Source of the DNA: Chromobacterium aquaticum
GTDB lineage: Bacteria > Pseudomonadota > Gammaproteobacteria > Burkholderiales > Chromobacteriaceae
Assembly: GCF_021129195.1 (NCBI RefSeq)
Contig: NZ_JAJOHW010000045.1
Span: 62,001-126,000, forward strand
DNA: 64,000 nt
Direction of reading: 5' to 3'
Below the pieces are notes generated by a model. The model was given only the letters and a program-made list of their open reading frames with translations. It did not search any database and was not told the DNA's origin. Below are positions 1 to 10,481 of this stretch, piece by piece. The first letter of the stretch is position 1. Every line of letters starts with the position of its first letter. A program made the translations under genes and the position numbers.

Positions 1-441
1 GCTCGCGCGCTGGCGCTGGACATCCGCGAATACCACGCCAAGCCGGAGATCGAGGTCTATCACCAGGGCATCATCGGCGAAGCGTTGAAACTGCAGGAAG
101 ACGGCTATCTGAGCGGCCCGCTGTGCTTCAGCTTCGCCATGGGCATACAGGGCGGCGCGGCCGCCACCTGCAAGAACCTGCTGCATTTCGTCGAAAGCAT
201 TCCGCAGGACAGCGTGTGGTCGGCGCTGGGCATAGGCAAACACCAGCTGGCGATCAATCTGCACACCCTGCTGCTGGGCGGCCATGTGCGCACCGGCCTG
301 GAAGACAACGTCTATTACCGCTACGGCGAACTGGCCCGAGACAACGCCCAATTGGTGGAGCGCCTGGCGCGCCTGGCCGGCGAAGTCGGCCGCGAGATCG
401 CCTCCCCCGCCGAAGCCAAGCAGATTCTGGGCATCCACTAA
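1..441 (+). CDS. Beta-keto acid cleavage enzyme (BKACE/Kce family), 5' end outside window
   Basis: The reading frame is open from base 1 and ends at TAA 439-441, leaving the C-terminal 146 residues. Visible family features are the SGPLCFSF, GIGKHQ and HVRTGLEDN segments typical of the C-terminal half of 3-keto-5-aminohexanoate cleavage enzymes (DUF849/BKACE). Family members are zinc-dependent and transfer the acetyl end of a beta-keto acid to acetyl-CoA or another CoA thioester. The metal ligands lie upstream of the window, so substrate class cannot be judged. It lies just before an esterase, a thiolase and acyl-CoA carboxylase genes on the same strand, which suggests a shared CoA-thioester pathway. 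A palindromic repeat follows the stop codon directly. Confidence 0.85.
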   Translation, partial: ARALALDIREYHAKPEIEVYHQGIIGEALKLQEDGYLSGPLCFSFAMGIQGGAAATCKNLLHFVESIPQDSVWSALGIGKHQLAINLHTLLLGGHVRTGLEDNVYYRYGELARDNAQLVERLARLAGEVGREIASPAEAKQILGIH

Positions 442-442
442 G

Positions 443-574
443 AACATGTTTACGTTCTCGCGAGCAAGAGCGAGACAAGGCGAAAACGACTGAAGAAGCG
501 GAGTGTGCATACGGTGCATAAGCATTCTGAAGACGGTTTCAACGCCGTATCGCCGACGCGCAGCAGATCGTAAC
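443..574. repeat. Dispersed imperfect palindrome (REP/MITE-like), copy 1
   Basis: This gene-free stretch between two plus-strand genes has loosely inverted ends: GTTTACG with TCTCGC at 448-460, against the reverse complement of GCAGCAGATCGTAAC at 560-574. A second inverted pair lies inside (GCGAAAACGAC near 480-490 and GACGGTTTCAACGC near 532-545). GTGCATA occurs twice near the middle (505-519). A related fragment lies at 26671-26705. This form fits a non-autonomous dispersed repeat. No coding potential was seen. Confidence 0.5.
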
Positions 575-600
575 GCCAAGCCATTCAAAGGACACACTAC

Positions 601-1269
601 ATGAGCACGATCGATCCGAATCCGCATAAAGAACACGGCCTGGAAATCTACGGCGCGCCGCTGAACCAGGCCAAGCTCGCCGTGGTGCTGCTGCACGGCC
701 GCCGCCAGAGCGCCCAGGACGCCTACAAGAACGGCGAGGCCATCGGCCTGGCCGACGTCGCCTACATTCTGCCCATCGCCAAGGACCGCACCTGGTATCC
801 GCACAGCTTCATGGCGCCGCTAGAGAGCAATCAGCCCTCGCTGGACCAGGCGCTGGATTGCGTCGAGGCCACCATCGAGGAACTGCGCGGCTACGGCTTC
901 GCCGACAGCCGGATCGTGCTGATGGGCTTCTCCCAGGGCGCTTGCCTGGCCGCCGAATTCATCTATCGCCGCCCACGCCCGATAGGCGGGCTGATCGCCT
1001 TCTCCGGCGGCCTGTTCGGCCCCGACGAGGCCGCCTGGGGCGCGCCGTCCGCGGCGCTGGACTTCCCGGCCTTCTTCGGCACCAGCGACAGCGACAGCTG
1101 GATGCCGCTAGAGCGCATCGAACGCAGCGCCGAGGCCTTCCGCCGCGCCGGCGCCGAGGTGGATTTCCGCGTTTACCCGGACATGCCCCACCACGTTTGC
1201 GCCGACGAGATCGACGCCGCGCGCGATCTGCTGTCCGCGCTGTTGCAACCGCAAACCAGCTTGAGCTGA
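601..1269 (+). CDS. Alpha/beta hydrolase, phospholipase/carboxylesterase family
   Basis: This 222-residue protein has the compact alpha/beta-hydrolase fold of the phospholipase/carboxylesterase family. The nucleophile Ser111 sits in GFSQGA, an Asp candidate is in TSDSDS (163 or 165), and His197 or His198 in PDMPHH completes the triad. LLHGRR near residue 31 is the oxyanion-loop region. No signal peptide is present, so the protein is cytoplasmic. ATG at 601 is preceded by an AAGGA ribosome site. It may hydrolyse a thioester or ester made by the neighbouring CoA enzymes, but the substrate cannot be read from sequence. Confidence 0.85.
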   Translation: MSTIDPNPHKEHGLEIYGAPLNQAKLAVVLLHGRRQSAQDAYKNGEAIGLADVAYILPIAKDRTWYPHSFMAPLESNQPSLDQALDCVEATIEELRGYGFADSRIVLMGFSQGACLAAEFIYRRPRPIGGLIAFSGGLFGPDEAAWGAPSAALDFPAFFGTSDSDSWMPLERIERSAEAFRRAGAEVDFRVYPDMPHHVCADEIDAARDLLSALLQPQTSLS

Positions 1270-1281
1270 GAGGAGACCGCG

Positions 1282-2484
<1,203 letters not shown>

Positions 2485-2536
2485 GCCGGACGAGGCGGCC
2501 TTGACGGCCGCCGTCAAACCATACGAGGGGGGAAAC

Positions 2537-3748
2537 ATGCATCAACACGCCAATATCAAAAAAGCCATCCAGTTGAGCAACAGCTTCTGGGACATCACCA
2601 CCCAGGCCGGCATGGCCAATATCGTCACCCGCAACCTGGGCGACGGCCGTCACGAGGCGGTGGCCAACGGCAAGCGCTTCGTCAATATGTCGTCCTATTC
2701 CTATCTGGGCCTGGACTCGCACCCGGACATCCTGCAGGCGGCGGCGGACGCGGTATTGAACACCGGCTCGCTGAACACCTCGATTTCGCGCATCCGGGTG
2801 CAGTTCGACATCCTGCAGCAGGCGGAGGACGCGCTGGCGGAGCTGGTGGACGCGGAAACGCTGACCGTGCCGTCCTGCGCCGCCGCCGCCGCGGCCACCC
2901 TGCCCCTGCTGGCCTCCGGCGCGCTGACCGAGGACGTGCCGCCCTTGATGGTGTTCGACAAGAACGCCCACTTCTGCCTGAACATGATGAAGCCGATCTG
3001 CGCCGACGAGGCCGAGATCCAGACCATACGCCACAACGATCTGAACGCGCTGGAAGACCTGTGCAAGACCCATGCGCGCGTGGCCTATGTCGCCGACGGG
3101 GTCTACAGCACCGGCGGCATGGCGCCGGTGCCGGAGCTGCTGGCGCTGCAGGACAAATACGGCTTGTTCCTGTTCTTCGACGAAGCCCATGGCCTGTCCA
3201 CGCTGGGCCGCCACGGCCGCGGCCTGGTGCTGGAAACCATGGGCGGCATCAATGAGCGCACCTTGATCGTCACCTCGCTGAACAAGGGCTTCGGCGCGTC
3301 CGGCGGCGCCATCTTCCTGGGCCCGCGCCACGACGCCCAGCGCCGCAAGCTGGCCACCCGCTTCGGCGGGCCGGTGACCTGGTCGCAGCGCATCAACACC
3401 GCCGGCCTGGGCGCCATCATCCAGTCGGCGGCCATTCACCGCTCCGAGGAGCTGCCGCGTCTGCAACAACGGCTGCAGGACAATATCCGCCTATTCGACC
3501 AGCACGTGGCCTCGGACAATAGCGGCGAGCCGCTGCCCATCCGCTTCGTCTCCATCGGCTCGGAGGAAAACACCATCTTCTACGCCAAGAGCTTGCTGGA
3601 AGACGGTTTCTACACCTCGCCCATCTTCTTCCCGGTGATCGCCAAGGGCCGTGCCGGCCTGCGCATCATGATCCGCGCCAATATGACGACGCAGGAGATA
3701 GAACGCTTCGCCGCCTGCCTCAATCAGCTGCGAGCCGCTCATGAATGA
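2537..3748 (+). CDS. Alpha-oxoamine synthase-type PLP enzyme (BioF/KBL/CqsA fold)
   Basis: This fold-type I PLP enzyme of 403 residues belongs to the alpha-oxoamine synthase group, which condenses an amino acid with an acyl-CoA and releases CO2. Key sites are the PLP lysine Lys250 in TSLNKGFG, Asp215 in FDEAHG, and His145, which stacks on the cofactor. An upstream start at 2501 is also open, but the ATG at 2537 has a strong GAGGGGGGAA site and fits the family length. It lacks the surroundings of biotin or threonine catabolism genes and overlaps the start of an exporter gene by 8 bases. This suggests formation of an exported aminoketone-type metabolite (inference). Confidence 0.8.
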   Translation: MHQHANIKKAIQLSNSFWDITTQAGMANIVTRNLGDGRHEAVANGKRFVNMSSYSYLGLDSHPDILQAAADAVLNTGSLNTSISRIRVQFDILQQAEDALAELVDAETLTVPSCAAAAAATLPLLASGALTEDVPPLMVFDKNAHFCLNMMKPICADEAEIQTIRHNDLNALEDLCKTHARVAYVADGVYSTGGMAPVPELLALQDKYGLFLFFDEAHGLSTLGRHGRGLVLETMGGINERTLIVTSLNKGFGASGGAIFLGPRHDAQRRKLATRFGGPVTWSQRINTAGLGAIIQSAAIHRSEELPRLQQRLQDNIRLFDQHVASDNSGEPLPIRFVSIGSEENTIFYAKSLLEDGFYTSPIFFPVIAKGRAGLRIMIRANMTTQEIERFAACLNQLRAAHE

Positions 3749-4946
3749 GAAAACCCTGGCCGCGCCGCAAGCGGCGCTGCCGGCCGGCCGGCTGATGGCG
3801 CTGGCCTGCCTGATCGTGTTCATGGCGCAGATGGCCACCACCGTGTATCTGCCCTCGCTGCCGGCGGTGATGCGGGAGCTGGCGATGAGCCAGAGCCTGG
3901 TGGAGATGTCGATTTCCGGCTATGTGGTGGGCGCGGCCTTGCCGGTGCTGTTCTGGGGCTCGGCGGCCGACCGCTGGGGCCGGCGCGGACCGCTGCTGAT
4001 TTCGCTGGCGCTGTTCGTGGTCTGCAGCCTGCTGCTCGCCTTCGTGTCCAGTGCCGCCGAGCTGCTGACGCTGCGCGTGGCGCAAGGCATCGCCGGTGGC
4101 GGCGCGGCCATCATCGCCCGCATCATCGTGCGCGACCACTGGCGCGGCGACGACTTGGCGCGCAAATTGTCCGTGCTCTCCATCGCCTTCATCACCGCGC
4201 TGGGCGGCGGCCAGTTCATCGGCGGCCTGATCGGCAAATACAGCCACTGGGAAGCCGGCTTCGCCTTGATGGCGGCCACCGGCGTCGCGGCGGCGCTGCT
4301 GAGCATGGGCCTGCCGCTGCAAGCAGGCCGCCCGGCCGCAGCGGCCTCCGGCCCCAGTCCGTATTGGAGCATTCTGCGCCGCCCCGGCTTTCTGTGGCCG
4401 GCCTGTGCCGGCGGTCTGGGCTTCGCCACCACGGTGACCTTGCAAGAAGTCAGCCCCTTCGTGTTTCAGGAGCACTTCGGCCTGGCGGTGGCCGGCTTCG
4501 GCAATGTCGGCCTGTTGATCGGCCTGTCCTATTTCAGCGGCGCCATGGTGGTGAACCGCCTGGTGGCCCGCGTGGGCGGGCTGCGGCTGATGCGCGCCGG
4601 CGCGGCGCTGCTGGCCGCGGCCACGCTGGCCATGCTGCTGGGCTGGCACTTGGGCCTGCTGGAGCGTCTGCCCGGCCTGTGGCTGTTCATCGGCCTCTAC
4701 TGCCTGACCATTTTCGGCCAGGCGGTGCTGTTCCCCAACAGCATGGCCACCGCCGTCAGCGACGCCAAGGAACACGGCGCGCACGCGATGGCGCTGTGCG
4801 GCTTCCTGCAGCAGGGCTTGGCCGGCATCGCCGCCACCGTTTCGGTGCTGCTGCATCATGACGGCGCCTGGACGCTGGCGGTGGCCGCCCTGGGCCTGTT
4901 GACCCTGTCGCAAGTGCTGTTCAAGGTGCGCGCGCGCGCCGCCTGA
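3741..4946 (+). CDS. MFS drug/metabolite exporter, Bcr/CflA-like
   Basis: This 401-residue integral membrane protein shows about 12 hydrophobic segments. The loop WGSAADRWGRRGPLL after the second segment is the major-facilitator motif A, and VAQGIAGGGAAI corresponds to the motif of Bcr/CflA-type drug:H+ antiporters. Its ATG lies inside the last codons of the oxoamine synthase gene, so the two are translationally coupled. The exporter probably moves the product of that enzyme or protects the cell from it. The substrate is unknown. Confidence 0.85.
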   Translation: MNEKTLAAPQAALPAGRLMALACLIVFMAQMATTVYLPSLPAVMRELAMSQSLVEMSISGYVVGAALPVLFWGSAADRWGRRGPLLISLALFVVCSLLLAFVSSAAELLTLRVAQGIAGGGAAIIARIIVRDHWRGDDLARKLSVLSIAFITALGGGQFIGGLIGKYSHWEAGFALMAATGVAAALLSMGLPLQAGRPAAAASGPSPYWSILRRPGFLWPACAGGLGFATTVTLQEVSPFVFQEHFGLAVAGFGNVGLLIGLSYFSGAMVVNRLVARVGGLRLMRAGAALLAAATLAMLLGWHLGLLERLPGLWLFIGLYCLTIFGQAVLFPNSMATAVSDAKEHGAHAMALCGFLQQGLAGIAATVSVLLHHDGAWTLAVAALGLLTLSQVLFKVRARAA

Positions 4947-4963
4947 ATCAAGGAAGCTCATTC

Positions 4964-6568
4964 ATGTCCCGTATCGAATCCCGCGTTCCGGCCTCCGGCG
5001 AGACGTTTGAACGCAATGCCGAAGCCTACCGTCAGTTGCGCGAGCGCATCGCCGCCGCCCAAGACGCCGCGCTGCAAGGCGGCGGCCCGGAGGCGCGCGC
5101 CAAACAGGCGGCCAAGGGCAAGCTGGCCCCGCGCGAGCGCTTGTCGCTGCTGCTGGACCCCGGCACGCCCTTTCTGGAGATCGGCCAGCTGGCCGCCCAC
5201 GACGTTTACGACCATGCGGTGCCCTGCGCCGGCATCGTCACCGGCATCGGCATCGTCGCCGGGCACGCGGTGGCGGTGTTCGCCAACGACGCCTCGGTCA
5301 AGGGCGGCACTTATTACCCGCTGACGCTGCGCAAGCATCTGCGCACCCAGCAGATCGCCCGCGAACAAGGCCTGCCCTGCCTCTATCTGGTGGATTCCGG
5401 CGGAGTCTACCTGCCCTTGCAGGAAGACATCTTCCCGGACGAGCAGCACTTCGGCCGCATCTTCCGCAATATCGCCGAGATGTCGGCGCTGGGCCTGCCG
5501 CAGATCTCGGCGGTGCTCGGCTCTTGCACCGCCGGCGGCGCCTACATCCCGGCGATGAGCGACGAAACCATCATCGTGCGCGGCAACGGTTCCATCTTCC
5601 TGGGCGGCCCGCAACTGGTGCGCGCCGCCACCGGAGTGATCGTGGACGCGGAAACCCTGGGCGGCGCCGATGTGCACGCCCGCGACAGTGGGGTGGCGGA
5701 CCACTACGCACTCAGCGACGAGCACGCGCTGCGGCTGATGCGGGACATCGTCGCGCGCCGCGGCTGCGGCCGGCAGTACGCGCCGCCGCAAGCGCCGCAA
5801 CCGCCGCGTTACGATCCGGCGGAACTGGCCGGCATCGTCAGCGCCAACCCGCGCGAGCATATTCCGGCGCGGGAAATCCTGGCCCGGCTGCTGGACGACT
5901 CCGCCTTCGCCGAATACCGCGCCCGTTTCGGCGCCACCATTCTGTGCGGCACCGGCCACATCGGCGGCTATCCGGTGGGCGTGCTGATCAACGACGGCGT
6001 GTTGTTCTCGGAAAGCGCGCAAAAAGCGGCAAACTTCATCGAACTCTGCGCTCAACGCGGTATTCCGCTACTGTTCCTACACAATATCAACGGCTTCATG
6101 GTGGGCGCGGAATACGAGGCCGGCGGCATCGCCAAGCACGGGGCCAAGATGGTCAACGCCGCCTCCTGCGCCCGCGTGCCCAAGTTCAGCATCCTGATCG
6201 GCGGCAGCTACGGCGCCGGCAATCTGGCCATGTGCGGCCGCGCCATCGGCCCGCAGTTGATGGCGATGTGGCCCAACGCCAAGACCACGGTGGTGGGCGG
6301 CGAACAGGCGGCGACGGTGCTGGCGCTGATCCGCGCCGAGCAATTGGAAAAACAGGGCAAGGCCTGGACGCCAGAAGAAGAGGAAAACTTCAAGCGGCCG
6401 ATTCGCGACGCCTACGAGCGCCAGGGCCAGGCGCTGTACGTGGCGGCCCGCATGTGGGTGGACGCCATCGTCGACCCGGCCCAGACCCGAGAATGGCTGG
6501 CACTCAGCCTGGCGCTGGCCGCCGCCGCCCCGGTCCAAGACACCCGCTTCGGCGTATTCAGGATGTAA
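4964..6568 (+). CDS. Acyl-CoA carboxylase beta (carboxyltransferase) subunit, MCC/GCC type
   Basis: This 534-residue carboxyltransferase has the two crotonase-like halves of 3-methylcrotonyl-CoA or geranyl-CoA carboxylase beta subunits. Diagnostic blocks are NDASVKGGTYYPLTLRKHLR, LVDSGGVYLP, GSCTAGGAYIPAMSDE and, in the second half, GGSYGAGNLAMCGRA. It transfers CO2 from carboxybiotin to a branched unsaturated acyl-CoA. The usual leucine (liu) or citronellol (atu) partners, such as an acyl-CoA dehydrogenase, enoyl-CoA hydratase or HMG-CoA lyase, are absent downstream, so substrate assignment stays open. The gene ends 5 bases before the alpha subunit gene. Confidence 0.88.
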   Translation: MSRIESRVPASGETFERNAEAYRQLRERIAAAQDAALQGGGPEARAKQAAKGKLAPRERLSLLLDPGTPFLEIGQLAAHDVYDHAVPCAGIVTGIGIVAGHAVAVFANDASVKGGTYYPLTLRKHLRTQQIAREQGLPCLYLVDSGGVYLPLQEDIFPDEQHFGRIFRNIAEMSALGLPQISAVLGSCTAGGAYIPAMSDETIIVRGNGSIFLGGPQLVRAATGVIVDAETLGGADVHARDSGVADHYALSDEHALRLMRDIVARRGCGRQYAPPQAPQPPRYDPAELAGIVSANPREHIPAREILARLLDDSAFAEYRARFGATILCGTGHIGGYPVGVLINDGVLFSESAQKAANFIELCAQRGIPLLFLHNINGFMVGAEYEAGGIAKHGAKMVNAASCARVPKFSILIGGSYGAGNLAMCGRAIGPQLMAMWPNAKTTVVGGEQAATVLALIRAEQLEKQGKAWTPEEEENFKRPIRDAYERQGQALYVAARMWVDAIVDPAQTREWLALSLALAAAAPVQDTRFGVFRM

Positions 6569-6573
6569 ACACC

Positions 6574-8538
6574 ATGTTCAAACGAATTTTGATCGCCAAC
6601 CGCGGCGAGATAGCGCGCCGCATCGCCCGCAGCTGCCAACGGCTCGGCATCGAGCATGTCGCCGTCTACTCCACGGCCGACGCCGGCGCCGCGCACCTGG
6701 ACGGCGCGGCGGAGCGGCACTGGATAGGCGAGGCCCCGGCCAGCGCCAGCTATCTGAACGGCGAGGCCATCATCGCCGCGGCGCTGGACAGCGGCTGCGA
6801 GGCCATCCATCCCGGTTACGGCTTCCTGTCGGAAAACGCCGACTTCGCCCGCGCGGTGACCGCCGCCGGCCTGGTCTTCATCGGCCCCGACGCCGACACC
6901 ATCGCCCAGATGGGCGACAAGGCGCGCGCGCGCCAATTGATGGCGGCGGCGGGCGTGCCGGTGACGCCGGGCTCGGCGGAAGCCACCGAGTCCTACGGAC
7001 TGATTCTGGAGAGCTGCGCCGAGATCGGCTACCCGGTCATTCTCAAGCCGGTGGCCGGCGGCGGCGGCAAGGGCATGCAAGTGGTGTGGGAAGAAGCCGC
7101 GCTACGCGAGGCGGTGGACGCCGCGGTGCGCGTCGGCCGCTCCAGCTTCGGCGACGGCCGGCTGCTGGTGGAGCGCTATATCGCGCGGCCGCGCCATCTG
7201 GAAGTGCAGGTGTTCGGCGACCGACACGGCAATGTGGCGCATCTGTTCGAACGCGAATGCTCCTTGCAGCGCCGTCATCAGAAAATCATCGAGGAGGCGC
7301 CGGCCTGCGCGATGCCGGCCGCCACCCGCGCCGCGCTGCTGGACACCGCGGTGCGCGGCGCGGCGGCCATCGGCTACCAAAACGCCGGCACTTTTGAATT
7401 CATCCTGGCGCCGGACGGCCAGTTCTATTTCCTGGAGGTGAACACCCGCTTGCAGGTGGAGCACCCGGTCACCGAGGCCGTCACCGGACTGGACCTGGTG
7501 GAGTGGCAGTTGCGCGTCGCCGCCGGCGAAGCCCTGCCGCTGCGCCAGGAGGAGATCCGCGCCGACGGCCACGCCATCGAATGCCGGGTCTACGCCGAAG
7601 ACCCGCTGCGCGAGTTCGCGCCCATGCCGGGCAAGGCGCTGCTGGCGCGCTGGCCGCAAGGCTGCCGCGTGGACGCGGCTTTCGACGGCGACGGCGGCGA
7701 GGTGCCGGCTTTCTACGACCCGATGCTGGCCAAGCTGATCGCCCACGGCGGCAGCCGCGCCGCGGCCTTGGACGCGCTGCAAGCCGCCGCGCGCGACACC
7801 GCGCTGCCGGGCCTGAGCACCAATCTGGGCTTCATCGAGCGGCTGCTGCGCGAGCCGCGGGTGCGGGCCGGCCAGCTGGACACCCATCTGGTCGACCAGC
7901 TCGCCGCCGTGCCGGAAGCCGCGCCGCAGGCCGAGGCCGTCGCCTGCGCCGCCGCCATCGATCTGGTCCTGGCCTGCGTCGAATCGTCCTCGCCCTGGCA
8001 GGGCGGCGTCGGCCCGCACGACCGCGCCGCGCTGGACCCGGACGCTCCCTTGGGCCGGCTGAGCTATCGCGCCGGCGCCTCGCGCTGGCAGGCGCGCTTG
8101 CTGGAACGCTCAGGCCCCCAGGTCCACGCGGCGGTGGCGGAACGGAGCCTGCGAGTGGAACTGCGCCGCGACGGCGAGCTATGGCGCGGCGAGGTGGACG
8201 GACGGCAATGGAGCGCCCTGCCCTGCGGCGATGACATGGAATTGACCGTGGGCGGCCATCGCCTGCGCTTGCAGGCGGAGCAGCCGGAAGCCGCCGAGGC
8301 GGACGCCGACGCCGGCCAGCGGGTGGCCTCGCCGATGCCGGGCACGGTGGTGGCGCTGCCGGTGGCGGTCAATCAGCGGGTGGAGGCCAATCAGGTGCTG
8401 GCCATCGTCGAGGCGATGAAGATGGAAAACCGCATCTACGCGCCGCGCGCCGGCGTCGTCAGCGCGCTGCATTGCCAAGTGGGCGACATCGTCGCCGCCG
8501 ACCAAGTGCTGGCCAGCATCGCGGCCGACGAGGCTTGA
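6574..8538 (+). CDS. Acyl-CoA carboxylase alpha subunit (biotin carboxylase + BCCP)
   Basis: This 654-residue protein has an N-terminal biotin carboxylase (FKRILIANRGEIARRI at the start, ATP-grasp glycine-rich loop KPVAGGGGKGMQ, substrate region EVNTRLQVEHPVTE). A linker region follows, then a C-terminal biotinyl domain with the target Lys616 in EAMKMEN. The open frame extends upstream to 5524, but that part is a shadow of the beta subunit gene. The ATG at 6574 is where the conserved N terminus begins. It carboxylates biotin using ATP and bicarbonate and passes the carboxyl to the neighbouring beta subunit. A strong terminator follows. Confidence 0.92.
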   Translation: MFKRILIANRGEIARRIARSCQRLGIEHVAVYSTADAGAAHLDGAAERHWIGEAPASASYLNGEAIIAAALDSGCEAIHPGYGFLSENADFARAVTAAGLVFIGPDADTIAQMGDKARARQLMAAAGVPVTPGSAEATESYGLILESCAEIGYPVILKPVAGGGGKGMQVVWEEAALREAVDAAVRVGRSSFGDGRLLVERYIARPRHLEVQVFGDRHGNVAHLFERECSLQRRHQKIIEEAPACAMPAATRAALLDTAVRGAAAIGYQNAGTFEFILAPDGQFYFLEVNTRLQVEHPVTEAVTGLDLVEWQLRVAAGEALPLRQEEIRADGHAIECRVYAEDPLREFAPMPGKALLARWPQGCRVDAAFDGDGGEVPAFYDPMLAKLIAHGGSRAAALDALQAAARDTALPGLSTNLGFIERLLREPRVRAGQLDTHLVDQLAAVPEAAPQAEAVACAAAIDLVLACVESSSPWQGGVGPHDRAALDPDAPLGRLSYRAGASRWQARLLERSGPQVHAAVAERSLRVELRRDGELWRGEVDGRQWSALPCGDDMELTVGGHRLRLQAEQPEAAEADADAGQRVASPMPGTVVALPVAVNQRVEANQVLAIVEAMKMENRIYAPRAGVVSALHCQVGDIVAADQVLASIAADEA

Positions 8539-8565
8539 TCGGCTTCTAGCCACTCCGCCATGAAA

Positions 8566-8591
8566 AAAGCGCGGGCCACGGCCCGCGCTTT
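8566..8591. terminator. Bidirectional rho-independent terminator
   Basis: Perfect stem AAAGCGCGGGC (8566-8576) and GCCCGCGCTTT (8581-8591) with loop CACG. The A-run on the left and T-run on the right allow use from both sides: after the carboxylase operon (+) and after cyoE (-). Confidence 0.85.
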
Positions 8592-8609
8592 GTGTTGGCT
8601 TGCTGGCGT

Positions 8610-9515
8610 TCAGGACTGAGCCAGCACGCTAAGCCAGGCCAGCTGCTGCCGCTCCGGCTGCCGGAAGTCCACCGCCATCATCACCGACAGCGCGGTGATG
8701 GTGATGATGGAGAAAAAGAACAGCTGACGCGCCCAGACACGGTCATCGATGCTGCTCTTGTAGCCGGCCAAGGCCATCTTCAGCCACCACAGGCTGGTGG
8801 CTCCGGCCACCGCCAGATAGCCGTAGCCGGCGTAGCCGCCAAAGGCCAACATCGCGGTGGCGGCGCCGAAGGCCAGGATGTAGAGCACGATCTGGCGCTT
8901 GGCGCTGGAAATGCCCTTGACCACCGGCAACACCGGAATCCCCGCCGCCTGGTAATCCTGCAGGCGGAAGATGGCGATGGCGTAGGAATGCGGCATCTGC
9001 CACAGACAGAACATCAGCAGCAGGATGGCCGCGCCGGCGTCGAAACGCCCCGTCACCGCGCAGTAGCCGGCCACCGGCGGTACCGCGCCGGACAAGCTGC
9101 CCACCAGGGTGCCGTACACCGAATGGCGCTTCATATAGAGGCTGTACACCCCCACATAGATGACGAAGCCGAACAGCACGCAGCCGAAGGCCAGCGGATT
9201 GGTCCAGCGCCACAGCGCGTAGAAGCCGGCCAGGCCGAGCAGCAGGCCATGGGCCATCGCCGCCCGCGCGCTCATCGCGCCGGTGACCAGCACCCGCTTG
9301 CGGGTGCGGGCCATCTTGGCGTCGATGTCCCGGTCTATGCAGTTGTTGATCGCGCAGCCGGACGCCACCACCAACGAGAGGCCGGCCAGGGTGGCCAGCA
9401 GCAAGCTCCAGTCAACCCGGCCCTGGGCCGCCAGCAGGAAACCGCCGACGGCCGAGATCAGGTTGCCGAAGATGATGCCCGGCTTGGTCACCTGCAGATA
9501 ACGCTTGAATTTCAA
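8610..9515 (-). CDS. cyoE: Protoheme IX farnesyltransferase (heme O synthase)
   Basis: This 301-residue polytopic membrane protein of the UbiA superfamily attaches a farnesyl group to heme b to make the heme O used by the bo3 oxidase encoded upstream. The two Asp-rich motifs are visible: [12 protein letters not shown] near residue 78 and the RLQDY region near 186. The frame starts with TTG (9515) behind a GAGAG ribosome site; no internal ATG would keep the first helix [10 protein letters not shown], so TTG is accepted. It is the last gene of the cyo operon. Confidence 0.93.
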   Translation of the reverse strand: MKFKRYLQVTKPGIIFGNLISAVGGFLLAAQGRVDWSLLLATLAGLSLVVASGCAINNCIDRDIDAKMARTRKRVLVTGAMSARAAMAHGLLLGLAGFYALWRWTNPLAFGCVLFGFVIYVGVYSLYMKRHSVYGTLVGSLSGAVPPVAGYCAVTGRFDAGAAILLLMFCLWQMPHSYAIAIFRLQDYQAAGIPVLPVVKGISSAKRQIVLYILAFGAATAMLAFGGYAGYGYLAVAGATSLWWLKMALAGYKSSIDDRVWARQLFFFSIITITALSVMMAVDFRQPERQQLAWLSVLAQS

Positions 9516-9535
9516 GACGGTCTCTCAGCTCCGCC

Positions 9536-9856
9536 TCAGCGCATCATCAGCGCGTCGGCGGTGTAGATGATCCAGATCGACAGCCCGACCAGCAGCACGA
9601 TGACCATGCCGGTGAACAGGAAGGACATGGTGTTGAGCTTGCCCTCCTTGCTGAAGTCCAGATGCAGGAAATACTTCAGATGCACCACGATCTGCACCAC
9701 CGCCAGCGCGAAGATGCCGATCGCCGTCGCCTGCGGCGTGAAGGCGCCGCCCATCACCATCCAGAACGGAATGGCGGTGAGCACCACCGACAGCAGGAAG
9801 CCGATCAGATAGCTTTTCACGCTGCCGTGCGCGGCGTGTTGATGTGCCTGGCTCAT
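9536..9856 (-). CDS. cyoD: Cytochrome bo3 quinol oxidase subunit IV
   Basis: This 106-residue protein has three hydrophobic helices ([58 protein letters not shown]) and the HLKYFLH segment of CyoD. It stabilises the oxidase during assembly. The ATG at 9856 overlaps the cyoC stop codon (ATGA), so an earlier start at 9901 is rejected. Confidence 0.93.
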   Translation of the reverse strand: MSQAHQHAAHGSVKSYLIGFLLSVVLTAIPFWMVMGGAFTPQATAIGIFALAVVQIVVHLKYFLHLDFSKEGKLNTMSFLFTGMVIVLLVGLSIWIIYTADALMMR

Positions 9857-10467
9857 CCCATGGCTCCTTTCAGGTAGACGACGGTGAACACGCAGATCCA
9901 CACGATGTCGAGGAAGTGCCAGAACAGCGACAGGCAGTTCAGACGCGTCATCGCGCGGCCGGTCAGGCCGGTCTTGGCCACTTCCACCATCATCACCGCC
10001 ATCCAGATCAGGCCGGCGGTCACGTGCAGGCCGTGCAGGCCCACCAGGCCGAAGAAGGCCGACAGGAAGGCGCTGACCTGCGGGCCATGGCCCTCGGCGA
10101 TCAGGTGGTGGAACTCGTTGATTTCCAGCCCGATGAAGGCGGCGCCGAACAGGAAGGTCATGCCCAGCCAGCCCAGCACCGCGGATTTATTGCCCTTCTG
10201 ACCGGCGATCATCGCGAAGCCGTAGGTGATGGAGGACAGCAGCAGCGCCGCGGTCTCCACCAGCACGTATTGCAGATCGAAGATCTCCTTGCCGGACACG
10301 CCTTCCGCCACATTGCGGAACAGCACGGCGTAAGCCGCGAACGCGCTGGCGAACAGGATGCAGTCGGTCATCAGGTAGAACCAGAAGCCCAGTACGGTTT
10401 GCGAACCGCTGTCGTGGTGCTCGTGGTCGTCGTGCGCTGCGTGCGCGTCTTTTACATAAGTCGTCAT
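9853..10467 (-). CDS. cyoC: Cytochrome bo3 quinol oxidase subunit III
   Basis: This 204-residue membrane protein of the cytochrome c oxidase subunit III family has five helices. [20 protein letters not shown] and [14 protein letters not shown] are diagnostic for CyoC. It begins 14 bases after cyoB and overlaps cyoD by 4 bases. Its role is structural within the proton-pumping quinol oxidase of the inner membrane. Confidence 0.94.
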   Translation of the reverse strand: MTTYVKDAHAAHDDHEHHDSGSQTVLGFWFYLMTDCILFASAFAAYAVLFRNVAEGVSGKEIFDLQYVLVETAALLLSSITYGFAMIAGQKGNKSAVLGWLGMTFLFGAAFIGLEINEFHHLIAEGHGPQVSAFLSAFFGLVGLHGLHVTAGLIWMAVMMVEVAKTGLTGRAMTRLNCLSLFWHFLDIVWICVFTVVYLKGAMG

Positions 10468-10481
10468 GTCGGATTCAGCCC

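Noticed and set aside
3720-4961. 413-codon minus-strand frame opposite the MFS gene
   Set aside because: Composition dominated by Gln/His/Arg and Ala, no hydrophobic or family features; antisense shadow of a membrane protein gene.
5524-6573. Apparent N-terminal extension of the carboxylase alpha subunit to over 1,000 residues
   Set aside because: The extension overlaps the beta subunit in another frame and has no family similarity; ATG 6574 begins the conserved domain.
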